Source: Thalassiosira profunda (taxonomy: Eukaryota; Bacillariophyta; Thalassiosirophyceae; Thalassiosirales; Thalassiosiraceae). From it: DNA of 64,000 bases. A program made the position numbers and the translations under genes. The DNA lies in the NCBI GenBank assembly GCA_036939355.1, contig JALLAP010000006.1, forward strand, positions 1 to 64,000, written 5' to 3'. The notes under the pieces were generated by a model. The model searched no databases and had not been told where the DNA came from. It saw only the letters and a program-made list of their open reading frames with translations. Of this stretch, positions 17,899 through 26,396 are shown in pieces. Every line of letters begins with the position of its first letter. The stretch's first letter is position 1.

Positions 17899-19497
17899 TC
17901 AACTGAAGTAGTCCCCTCCCGGAGGCGGCATGTGGTCTGGATTTGGGTTGCCAGATCCACCCGGTGGCCCACGGCCACCCCTTCCCCTGCCACGGCCGAG
18001 TCGACTGCCACGCCCCGGAAACTGCCCGCCCCTTCCGGGCTGGGTCGGTCCTCCCGGCGGACCGTACGGATCGAACCGCGGGCGCATCTCCATCCCTCCC
18101 ATTCCGGGCACTTCGAAGCTGGGCGGCGCCCCTCCCCCGGGCACGCCGAACCCCCCAAAGCCTCCGTCGGGGCAATCGTGGTCCACTCCCGTGAGACGGT
18201 CGAAGAGGGGGTGGTGCGGGCCGACCTGCATGCCACCGCCATGAGGGACGCTGTGGAGGCCGCCCGGCTGGGGTCCTCCCGGTAACAAATCAGCGTCGAA
18301 ATCGCCTCTGACACGATGAGAGTCGATGACACGGAGTGGATCGCGGTGCGGGTCGGTGTCGACTGCGACGCCATCAGGAGGGACGTTGGGACGGGGCACA
18401 TTGACCTTTGCTTCGGCAAACGTCAGAGGCACGGTTGGAACAGTCTTCTCCCTTGCCTCCACGGGCATGTCCGATTCCTTGGACGCCGTGAGCACCCCAA
18501 AGGTAGAGCTAAACTCCCCGAGCAGCTCGGACAGGGACACATAAAACAGAGTGGGCGACACCGACCCGCCCTTGGCGTACGCACTCTGGAATCCGTCGAG
18601 GTTGACGTGCTTTCCCAGGGCAAATTGCATCTTGGGCCTCTCCGCCCCACCCTCCTTGGAGGGCAGCGGTCCGAAGGTGATCGACACGTCCCCTCCCGGA
18701 AGCTCGTCCAGGGCCAGGTAGACCGTCGCGGCGTCGTTGGTGTGCGACGTGCAGGATGCCGAGTACACCCCCTTCCCGCACTTGTATCGAAAGACCACGA
18801 AGCTGGCGTCGCCGCTGGCCGTCTCCTCCCACTTGGCGGGCACCAACTGCGACGAGGGCAGTTCCCTCACCGGGGGTGCAAATCCCCCGGCTTTCTGCTT
18901 CCCTTGGATTGTCACGCCCAAGAGTTGAGACGTGACGTCTGCATCCGGGACGCCCGTGCACTTGAACAACGGCTCTCCAATTGCATCAGATACCTCCACC
19001 AACGCGGCATGCAGGGCCAGCGCCAGGGCTCCCAGGGGCGTGGACACCTTAACGTTGGCGCTGGCAATCCTCGCCACAGCTGCAGACGCGAGCTTCTGAC
19101 AGAGTTCCGCCGTATCATCGCTTTGGCCATCAGTGTGCGGCTTCTTGGCCGGCGACGGGTGGGCCTCCTCCCACTCTTCCTCGTCCTTCTCCCCGCCGCC
19201 CATCTTCACATCACCTGCGGCATCCTCCTTGGACATCTGCACGTACTCCATGTCCGCGTCCTCCTCCTTCCCCGCCTTCTGCACAGCAGCTGCCTCGCTG
19301 CTGGCGGTGAATTTCTTCACCAATTTTTCCTCTCGCTCCAGGCGCGCCAGTTCCTTGTCCAACCCGGCAATTGCCGCCTTCAGTGCGACGGAATTGGGGG
19401 AGAGGAGGACGTCGTTGGGCGGGAGCGGCGTGGTCGGGATGGACGAGAGGAGGAACGCCTTCAGCGTTCGGATCTCGTCTTTTTCTTTGCCGTGCAT
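17899..19497 (-). CDS. PI31-like proteasome regulator
   Basis: The first usable ATG is at 19497; the frame is open further up only through a TTG. The 532-aa product has an N-terminal helical and acidic region. A globular domain at about residues 150-370 (LGALALALHAALVEVSDAIGEP, FVVFRYKCGKGVYSASC, MQFALGKHVNLDGF) fits the PI31 FP domain. The C-terminus is Pro/Gly-rich with PHHPLF, RPRFDPYGPPGGP and PNPDHMPPPGGDYF, closely resembling the PI31 tail. PI31 proteins bind the 20S proteasome through this tail. Animal PI31 is about 270 aa, so this one is longer, mainly through the N-terminal acidic segment. The last residues, DYFS, do not form a clean C-terminal HbYX motif. Confidence 0.85.
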   Translation of the reverse strand: MHGKEKDEIRTLKAFLLSSIPTTPLPPNDVLLSPNSVALKAAIAGLDKELARLEREEKLVKKFTASSEAAAVQKAGKEEDADMEYVQMSKEDAAGDVKMGGGEKDEEEWEEAHPSPAKKPHTDGQSDDTAELCQKLASAAVARIASANVKVSTPLGALALALHAALVEVSDAIGEPLFKCTGVPDADVTSQLLGVTIQGKQKAGGFAPPVRELPSSQLVPAKWEETASGDASFVVFRYKCGKGVYSASCTSHTNDAATVYLALDELPGGDVSITFGPLPSKEGGAERPKMQFALGKHVNLDGFQSAYAKGGSVSPTLFYVSLSELLGEFSSTFGVLTASKESDMPVEAREKTVPTVPLTFAEAKVNVPRPNVPPDGVAVDTDPHRDPLRVIDSHRVRGDFDADLLPGGPQPGGLHSVPHGGGMQVGPHHPLFDRLTGVDHDCPDGGFGGFGVPGGGAPPSFEVPGMGGMEMRPRFDPYGPPGGPTQPGRGGQFPGRGSRLGRGRGRGGRGPPGGSGNPNPDHMPPPGGDYFS

Positions 19498-19940
19498 ATC
19501 TTGGCCGTTTGAGGGGGTAAATCGATGCGCTCTGCTGTAAAATGCAGAGCTGCTGCCGCTGCTGATGGTACTGATATGCCTGCTCCTGTTCAATTGGTTG
19601 CCGTCGCTTCAGGGGTGAAGCGGACCTTCATCGTTGTGTTCTCTCTTGAGTTCTGAATTTGTCGTGAACCTTCCTTTTCGGGGCGACGGGGGGAACGGCG
19701 CTGAACAATCACCAACATGCACCGTGTTGTACTCTACTTGGCAGCCCCCTTTCGTGAGATCTCCCCTCTGATTTGCCCGAAATATCTTTGGCAAAGCACC
19801 GGCAAAAATGCAAAGCGCAAGCAAGGCACCAAGTCGGGGAGGCGCAACGTTCCTCGCCCCCTCCTTCCCCCAGGGGTCTCTCCTTGCCGGGCAATCGTCT
19901 TCAAAAGCGGCATAATCTTAGAGGCTGACGTTGGGTTGCA

Positions 19941-21968
19941 ATGGGCAAGATGCTGTTGCTGCTTCTGGCGGCGTGCACCGTCGCCGCGGCGAGTAGGGGC
20001 GGCTCCTCTCACGTTGCAGCAGAGAGATCTTATGCCTCGCCACGCAATCCACCCGGACGCTGGGTGCCGGCATCGACCCAACCGGGAGCCTTTTTGCAAT
20101 TCCCATTGGCTAGGCCGGGGTGGAGGCCGTCGACCGTCGTCCCGGCGCTGCCGGGCCAGTTTGGCCACGAGAGATGCACCTCTGCGTCACGTGCACCATC
20201 GATCTTTTGCAATCGTCGGTACAGAGGACAAGCATTTGCATCTTCATCTCTAGGGACGCTCAGGAGAGGCAATGAGGATAGGCGTCGCAGGAGTGCGTGT
20301 GCCACACTTTTTGCAAAGCCAGCGCTCGAGGAGGAAGTGAGCTTGCAATCGTCTGAGGCAGAGGCAGATGCAATCGACGTTTTAGGTGAAGAAGTAACAT
20401 CCGATGTGGAGGCAAACCGATATCCAAACAACCTGCGAACTGCATCTGTAGATGAAGCAGTGGCCACAATTGCAATCGTCGACGGCGACGATCAATCCAT
20501 CCCAAAGGAGTTCATACCCATCCTCACCCTCTGCGTGCTGGTCACCTTCCTCTCGGCACTGGATCGAGTTGCCATGTCCATTGCCATCTTGCCCATGGCG
20601 TCCGAGTTTGGATTGACCGAAACGGTCAAGGGGCAGATATCTAGTGCTGTGAGCTACGGGTACGGAGCTGCAATTTTGCCTGTGGGATTGGCAGTGAGCG
20701 TGGTCAGTCCACGGCTATTGATGGTGCTGGGCGTCTTGCTCTGGAGTTTGGCCACCTTAGGCACCCCGTGGATGGCCGAATTCACCAATCCCGGAGTGGG
20801 CGAGACCGGAATGGTGCTGCTTTTGCCTCTTTTGTCGATAAGAGCTGTCATGGGGGCAGCAGAGGCGGTAGTGCTACCCACCATGCAGCGAGTATTGGCA
20901 AACTGGGTTCCGCCCGAAAAGAAAGCGACGGCGTTGGCCATTGTGATATCGGGATTTCAGCTGGGCACTGTTGGGGCATATCTCGTTAGTCCACAGATAT
21001 TGGACTTTATGAGCGGATTGGATGGGGGTCCAGTCGATGTGCCGGGATGGAGAGGCATGTTCTACGCGTACGGCCTAGCGGGATTGCTTTGGATTGTGCC
21101 TTGGTGGTTGATTGCAAAGGATGCACCGACTGCAATGCAATACGACGACGAGGATTGCGAAGAGACGCTTGTGAACAATGGGGTGGCAGATGATGCCAGC
21201 TTGGTTCTCAACGAATGCGAGATTGAGTTTGAAGCTGAGGCCGATTCTACGGGTGCCGCAAGGATACGGCAAGCGCAGTCCGTTATTCAATCTGCACCAT
21301 GGAAGAACTTCCTCAATTCACCAGGAGTGTGGGGCATGACGCTGGCCCACGCGGCGAAGAACTGGGAGCTGTACAATCTACTTGCGTGGACGCCCACCTT
21401 CTTCAGCGAGCAGTACGGATTGAACGTGAAGGAGTCTGCCGCGTTCTCGGTATTGCCCAGCATCTGCGGTATGATTGGAGGTCTGACAGCTGGCACCATT
21501 GCCGACTACGTCCTGTCCAATTTCGTCGACGAATGTGACATCGACGATGAGGGAAAGGATTGCGAGTCTGAGAAACGGACGCAGGTGCGCAAAATATTCC
21601 AGAGCGTCGCATTGCTCGGACCGGCAACGTGCCTGTACCTCCTATCCAGCTTGCCAGAGCAGGCGGCCACTGCTCAACTCCTACTGGGTGGGGCAGTGGG
21701 ATTGCAGGCGTTCGACGCAGCAGGGTTTGGGGCAGCCACGCAAGAGAAAGCTGGAGAAAAGTGGGCGGGATTGCTGTACTCGCTGACGAGCCTCCCCGGC
21801 GTCATGGTCGGGAGCATCAGCGTATCTGCAACGGGGCAAATACTTGACGCGATGGCGGGCGACGAGGGCGCTGGCTGGACTGCAGTGTTCCAGCTTAATG
21901 CTGCCGTCTGCGTGATGGGGGCGTTGGCATTTTTGGCGCTTTACGATTCCAAAGAAGAGTTTGAGTAG
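19941..21968 (+). CDS. Plastid PHT4/ANTR-like MFS anion transporter
   Basis: This is a 675-aa protein from the ATG at 19941, which overlaps a TTGCAATGG context. A signal peptide (MLLLLLAACTVAAA) and a long Arg/Ser-rich presequence of about 190 residues suggest import into the plastid. The MFS core starts near FIPILTLCVLVTFLSALDRVAMSIAILPMASEFGL and continues with GQISSAVSYGYGAAILPVG, RAVMGAAEAVVLPTMQRVLANWVPPEKKATALA, FQLGTVGAYLVSP and NWELYNLLAWTPTFF. These match the SLC17-related plant PHT4/ANTR family of plastid phosphate or ascorbate transporters. The substrate cannot be fixed from sequence. An acidic cytosolic or stromal loop (DDEDCEETLVNN) separates the two halves. Confidence 0.85.
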   Translation: MGKMLLLLLAACTVAAASRGGSSHVAAERSYASPRNPPGRWVPASTQPGAFLQFPLARPGWRPSTVVPALPGQFGHERCTSASRAPSIFCNRRYRGQAFASSSLGTLRRGNEDRRRRSACATLFAKPALEEEVSLQSSEAEADAIDVLGEEVTSDVEANRYPNNLRTASVDEAVATIAIVDGDDQSIPKEFIPILTLCVLVTFLSALDRVAMSIAILPMASEFGLTETVKGQISSAVSYGYGAAILPVGLAVSVVSPRLLMVLGVLLWSLATLGTPWMAEFTNPGVGETGMVLLLPLLSIRAVMGAAEAVVLPTMQRVLANWVPPEKKATALAIVISGFQLGTVGAYLVSPQILDFMSGLDGGPVDVPGWRGMFYAYGLAGLLWIVPWWLIAKDAPTAMQYDDEDCEETLVNNGVADDASLVLNECEIEFEAEADSTGAARIRQAQSVIQSAPWKNFLNSPGVWGMTLAHAAKNWELYNLLAWTPTFFSEQYGLNVKESAAFSVLPSICGMIGGLTAGTIADYVLSNFVDECDIDDEGKDCESEKRTQVRKIFQSVALLGPATCLYLLSSLPEQAATAQLLLGGAVGLQAFDAAGFGAATQEKAGEKWAGLLYSLTSLPGVMVGSISVSATGQILDAMAGDEGAGWTAVFQLNAAVCVMGALAFLALYDSKEEFE

Positions 21969-22182
21969 TGCTCCCGGAACGGGCGACGTGTTTGCGGGAT
22001 GTGGGAGCCAGTGCGTGGGGTTTGGTCGACAATACACACAATCTGCAAATGGTCTACGATTCTAGGTATGGGGTCTTTTTTTATGAGCTCTACACTGGAG
22101 TGCATTGCAATGCTGCTGATGATGGATCCGCCCGGATCCGCGTCTATTCTACAACATATGACACATGATATGTCCAACTTCT

Positions 22183-23313
22183 CTACACGGTGCGCCTCTT
22201 CTTGGGGGAAGGCTGCTGCACCTCTTTGCCAACGTAGGAGTCGATCAGCCCGTCCACGATCGTCTCCTGCCGCACCCGCTTGATGCTCGGGGGCACGTCT
22301 TCCTTGGTCGGCGTCACCGCCCGGACGGGGTGCTCCTTCCCCTCCTCGGCCTTGGTATCCTCCTCGGACGTGCACTCCAGCACGAACTCCGGCTCGAATC
22401 CGGTCTCCTCCATGAGCGCGTGGAGCCGCTCGATGCAGTCGGTGGTCTCCTCGGGGTCCACGTCCAGATCGTGGGAGTTGAGCCAATGCGACGCCTGGAC
22501 CGGGAATTGCAACACGTCCAATGCGCAGTGCACCGCGGCGCAGCCGAGGGCGGAGGGGAAGGCGCCCGCGAGCTCCGCGTCCATCGCCCCGAGCTCGCAA
22601 AGGTAGGTGGACGTGGTGAGGAGCTGGTGCCTCGCCTGGTCGTCAATGACAATGCTCCCGTCTGCACCAAAGTCGTGATCCCCCATCGGCTCATTCTCCA
22701 GCAGCGGCCGCAGGATCTCCACAAACTGCGATGCAATCGGAGGGTTCACGTGCCACTCAAGCGCGTGGAGGATGTGGTATTCCATTTCCAGGAAGTCCTC
22801 CTCCTCGAACACCCCCCTGAGAATCTCCACCATCATCCGGGAAGTGAGAGTCACGGGGGCGTGGATTTTCACAGCCATGAACAGGCAGGTCGCCGCGGCA
22901 ATGTGCCAGCTGGACCGCTCTACGAGGCCGTGGGACACGAGGCGGTCAAAGTAGGCCAATGCGATTGCCACACAGGACCGGTCGATGTTGTAGTATTCGT
23001 GGTCCACGATCTTGTAGTACCAATTGCCAATCTTCCCTCGCTGCCGCAGGAAATCCTCGGGGAGCTCGGCGAGGGCGTAGGCTTGGTTGCCCTCCCGCTC
23101 GACGAGGGCCTCCCACTGGTCGAGGACGTCTTGGTGGGCGGAGTGGAGGAGGTCTTGGAGGTCGTCGGCATCGGCGGACCACGCCGATGGCGATTTGCAA
23201 TGCTCCGCGGAATCATATTCCTCCGCCACGACCGCGGCGGCGGCCGGGCGGGGGCGCTTGGGGGAGACGACGAGGGCCACCTCCACGGATTCGACGCGGC
23301 TGGCGGTGGGCAT
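22183..23313 (-). CDS. Cyclin-box protein (diatom-type cyclin)
   Basis: The ATG at 23313 gives 376 aa in one exon. The cyclin box spans about residues 60-200 (VLDQWEALVEREGNQAYALAE, YYNIDRSCVAIALAYFDRLVS, HIAAATCLFMAVKIHAPV, LEMEYHILHALEWHVNPP). A C-terminal fold (STYLCELGAMDAELAGAFPSALGCAAVHCALDVL) and a basic SPKKRRTV tail follow. The same layout as the 9970-10962 cyclin, including ALVEREQN/ALVEREGN and FPVQ-S-W, marks the two as paralogues. The N-terminal SPKRPR and C-terminal TPTKE sites look like CDK phosphorylation sites. The gene converges with the 19941 transporter, with 214 bp between stops. Confidence 0.85.
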   Translation of the reverse strand: MPTASRVESVEVALVVSPKRPRPAAAAVVAEEYDSAEHCKSPSAWSADADDLQDLLHSAHQDVLDQWEALVEREGNQAYALAELPEDFLRQRGKIGNWYYKIVDHEYYNIDRSCVAIALAYFDRLVSHGLVERSSWHIAAATCLFMAVKIHAPVTLTSRMMVEILRGVFEEEDFLEMEYHILHALEWHVNPPIASQFVEILRPLLENEPMGDHDFGADGSIVIDDQARHQLLTTSTYLCELGAMDAELAGAFPSALGCAAVHCALDVLQFPVQASHWLNSHDLDVDPEETTDCIERLHALMEETGFEPEFVLECTSEEDTKAEEGKEHPVRAVTPTKEDVPPSIKRVRQETIVDGLIDSYVGKEVQQPSPKKRRTV

Positions 23314-23943
23314 GGTGGCTTGAATGGTGGCTTGATAGGGTGCGGCGCAGGAGGGGAAGGCCGATGCCGATTGTGCGTGGCTGGAAATTGTGAGCCGATG
23401 TTCTGTGCTGAAAATTGTGCGGCTCTGAGGCCGACCGCAATCGCGCTCGCAGAATCTTTTGATGTCGCAAAGAAGGACCTGGGTGCCGCAGCAACAGATG
23501 TTCTTCGCCCTCAGATTGACGTGTTGTTCACTCGTTCAGCGAGGAACTCCTATCTCGGCTAATACTTCACAGCTGTGAGACATTTACAGTGTATCTCAAC
23601 AGGTCATTCTTCGCTGCGACACCTTCCACGCAGTTCTTTTGTTTTGCGGGGATGCCCAAGATGGCGCTTTGTCTTCGAGCACAGCGACACTGCACGGGCG
23701 TGCAGGAATGGAGGGTACCCAAGACGCCTTCGAGCATCAGTGGCTGAGCAGGATTGGGTTGATGATGTGGCTCTCGCGGCTCGTGCAGATTTAGCGAAGT
23801 ATGTTTTAGGTCTGACATAAGGCAAGACTGAAGATTCACAGAGCAAAAGAGAGGGTGCCAAGATAATGTCCTGGTGCCAAATCGCTCGTCCACACAAACG
23901 TTGGCAAGCAAGCCAGACAGCCGTGGTTCGTTCTCTAACATCG
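23314..23943. promoter_or_regulatory. Intergenic region with a solo copy of the module promoter signature
   Basis: At 23701-23725 the string TGCAGGAATG...GGGTACCCAAGAC matches the A1/A2 and B1/B2 promoters (near 2696-2724 and 35826-35858). Upstream, GATGCCCAAGATGGCGCTTTGTCT (23652-23675) resembles the A3/A4 and B3/B4 promoter region near 34250-34275. No gene of the module follows. A promoter fragment or degenerate third copy is inferred. Confidence 0.5.
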
Positions 23944-24281
23944 CGATGGATCGCCGGCAAGACCGCTCGTGGATGGAGTCGGCGGCGGCCGCAATCATCG
24001 CACTTGCATCTCAATGCAGCAGCAACCCGTGCGGCTTCTGCAAATCGCTCTCTCCGGGCGGTCGCCGTCGCGTCTCTCCTGGCGTCAAGATTAGCCCAGC
24101 CAACGGCGAGAAATGCGATCGCTGGTCGCCCGCAAAGCATCGACGTGCGCCTGCAGAAGCTCAGGATGCATCGACCCCCGAGATCGTAGGACCGCCGGCC
24201 CTGATTCGGCACCCTGCGCGATGGGTCGTGCCCAAGAGGCCGACGAAAGACGAATTGCATCGCGAGCGCAGCTGTTCGTAG
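23944..24281 (+). CDS. Possible small unknown protein (112 aa)
   Basis: The ATG at 23944 opens a frame with a helical start (SWMESAAAAIIALASQCSS), a CGFCK motif, Arg/Pro-rich middle and an RHPARWVVPKRPTKDEL segment near the end. It lies just downstream of the solo module-type promoter fragment. An overlapping minus-strand frame (to about 24389) is longer but looks less protein-like. No family recognised; coding status is uncertain. Confidence 0.3.
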
Positions 24282-24446
24282 ATAACAGATGCAAAGGCAA
24301 GGCCGAGGTTTCAATGCATAAACCAACTCAAAGCATATCATGTGATAAACTAGAGCATCAATTCTTAGGGATGCACACATCTTATGCACATCATATGCAC
24401 TCTTTGTACGAAAGATACATTCTGGCTCGAACCACCACCATCACGC

Positions 24447-25031
24447 TCAAGGGACAAGGCCCTCCTCCCAGCTGTAAAACGCCTCGTCGTCGTCGTAAGG
24501 ATAGTCATCCTCGTCTTCGCCGCTCTCTCCGAACGCCATCATTACTATCAAATACGCAACCCCCGAGATGATACCGCTCACAAACGAAACCACGGCGCCA
24601 TTCTGATATCCCGTAACGAGCAAGAGCACGAGGAGCAACGCCTTCTGGTGCAGCTCGACGTTCACGAAGAATAAATGCCATATCAGCGCAAGCACGGCCA
24701 CGTCGGACCACGCCCAAGACCTCGCGATGGCATCTTCTGCCCTTGCTTCGTCGGTATCTTTGTAACGCCTATCCGCGCTTCCAGCCTCTGCGCTATTGTG
24801 CTCATATCTTGTGCACCGAAGGAGGCACTGCTCGATCGAGAACCGCTCGTCGAAGCGGATGTAGTCTTCGTTGATGCATGCATTCGTTTCGTTCGAGGGA
24901 AGCTCGTGGTCCCAGCCGTCGCCGTGCGAGCCAGCGCCGAAACCGATGATGTTGTGCACTGACGAGGCGGTGGCGACGCCTCCTCCTCCTACAACCGCGA
25001 CGGCAGCAATTAGAGCGCCGAGCTTCGCCAT
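24447..25031 (-). CDS. Signal-peptide membrane protein, unknown
   Basis: The ATG at 25031 gives 194 aa. A hydrophobic N-terminus (LGALIAAVAVVGGGGVATA) suggests a signal peptide. The luminal part has Cys in NACINEDYIRF and EQCLLRC. Two membrane spans follow (VAVLALIWHLFFVNVEL with LLLVLLLVTGY, and AVVSFVSGIISGVAYLIVMMAF), and the tail is acidic (EDEDDYPYDDDE). No family recognised. It is divergent from the 25450 gene. Confidence 0.55.
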   Translation of the reverse strand: MAKLGALIAAVAVVGGGGVATASSVHNIIGFGAGSHGDGWDHELPSNETNACINEDYIRFDERFSIEQCLLRCTRYEHNSAEAGSADRRYKDTDEARAEDAIARSWAWSDVAVLALIWHLFFVNVELHQKALLLVLLLVTGYQNGAVVSFVSGIISGVAYLIVMMAFGESGEDEDDYPYDDDEAFYSWEEGLVP

Positions 25032-25449
25032 GGCTATCGCTTGAATGCTAGCGCCGTGGGTAGAGTGCAACTCGAGGGGGTGGGCGTCGGGAAATGGTTC
25101 GCAATCGAGCGTCGGTCGCGAGAGAGGCGGGATGTTTTTATTCTGAGATCGCCGCTCGATGTGCGACCTACCACAATACTACTTCGTTCGGTGCACACTG
25201 CCACACACACACACCGCCATCGTCGGTCTCCCGACGCCTCCCGACGAGGAGGTTCGTTTCATGATGGATCCTTCTATCGATGCTGCCAAGATGTGGGCGG
25301 TGGGCGGCGTATCTTCGCACTTTGTCTTTTGTCTCGCAAAGTATCTTTGTCGCGGAGTGGCCACAAAATCAGAGGATCCCCTTCCGCACATCACGTGCTC
25401 ATAAATTGCAAAAGCAACCCATTGCAACTCAATCTCTAGGCAAGCCATC
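25032..25449. promoter_or_regulatory. Divergent promoter region with two TTGCAA elements
   Basis: These 418 bp lie between two divergent starts. TTGCAA occurs near 25406 and near 25424, within 45 bp of the 25450 ATG. A short CACACACAC run lies near 25202. A GTATCTTTG string lies near 25339. Confidence 0.35.
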
Positions 25450-25911
25450 ATGCCCTCGCCCGTCAACGCCAACGCCGCCGCCATCGCCAAGCAAGCCATG
25501 AAGTCTGGCGCCGCTAAGCACGCAAAGAAGCGCACCACCGCCGCATCCTCTACTGCTTCCAAGCCGAAGACGCGATCGCAGACCAGGACGCTTACGGTAT
25601 CCACCTTCGATCCCTTCAAGCGCAAGGATCAAGACGACGGCATGCCCACCCTCTCTCCCGGCCGCAGGGAATCGGACCCCTTCCTTTACTTCTCGGACGA
25701 TCGCAAGCGCCTCGAGCACCTTCTCGGCCGGGAGCTGCCGTCGGACGTGACGCCCGGTGACGGCCCCGTCGAGCGCAAGACTAGGCTTAGCTTTGAAATC
25801 GACCCAACTTGGGCCCTCGTTCACAGCTTTCCCGAGCTTTTGGAGGGCGACGACGAACCGACCGACGAGGAGTTTCTTTCGTTCCTCCACGATGCCATCG
25901 ATGAGCTTTGA
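25450..25911 (+). CDS. Small unknown protein with diatom RLSFE motif
   Basis: This is a 153-aa protein from the ATG at 25450. The N-terminal 50 residues are Lys/Ala/Ser-rich and basic (KHAKKRTTAASS, KPKTRSQTRT). The C-terminal half is acidic and ends in ERKTRLSFEIDPTWALVHSFPELLEGDDEPTDEEFLSFLHDAIDEL. No domain recognised. It has no signal peptide and is probably a cytosolic or nuclear adaptor-like protein, though that is a guess. Confidence 0.55.
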   Translation: MPSPVNANAAAIAKQAMKSGAAKHAKKRTTAASSTASKPKTRSQTRTLTVSTFDPFKRKDQDDGMPTLSPGRRESDPFLYFSDDRKRLEHLLGRELPSDVTPGDGPVERKTRLSFEIDPTWALVHSFPELLEGDDEPTDEEFLSFLHDAIDEL

Positions 25912-26396
25912 AAGCTCTCTCGAGCGAGCGAGCGAGTGGCTGGTGTATCTTGCAGTGATGTGCACATGATGTGAGAAAGTTGTATAGAATAAAAAGTAGA
26001 GCCTCATTCGAGGTGATATCATCCACGCTCCCTCCTCTGCAATGCTCAGCTGATATGAACTGTGGTGTTGCTTCTCGTGTTGTTACTTCCCTTTCCACAC
26101 TGTCGCCTGCCAGAGAATCATTCGAGCACGAAAGTGTATCTTCGAGCAGATGAGACGGTGGAGGTATGCTACTGCTCTACATATGCGCTGCAATGTTGCA
26201 CTACTCGATTCGTTGTGAAGAATGCATTGTAATGCATTGGGAAGATGTGGTCGGAGAGAAGAGTGCTTGTCGTTTTCTCCCAGAAGACAGGCGTTTGTTT
26301 CATAGACAGCTGATAGATTTTGTTTGCCGGGCTCAGGCTCCACAAACCAACCTCATAGCTTTACGCGTTGTCTTGCATCTTAACACAAACAAATGG
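25912..26396. other. Intergenic region, no gene seen
   Basis: These 485 bp lie between convergent stop codons of the 25450 gene and RCL1. A GAGCGAGCGAGCGAG run is near 25922 and GTATCTT strings are near 25947 and 26139. Nothing coding or RNA-like is evident. Confidence 0.35.

Noticed and set aside
19498..19593. N-terminal extension of the PI31-like gene
   Set aside because: The upstream open frame begins with TTG, not ATG; the ATG at 19497 was used.
22165..23562. 465-aa plus-strand open frame
   Set aside because: It is antisense to the cyclin gene; GC-rich coding sequence commonly leaves the opposite frame open, and it shows no domain.
23604..24389. 261-aa minus-strand frame
   Set aside because: Arg/Cys-rich without periodicity or motifs, and it crosses the solo promoter signature; kept only as an alternative to the weak 112-aa plus-strand frame.
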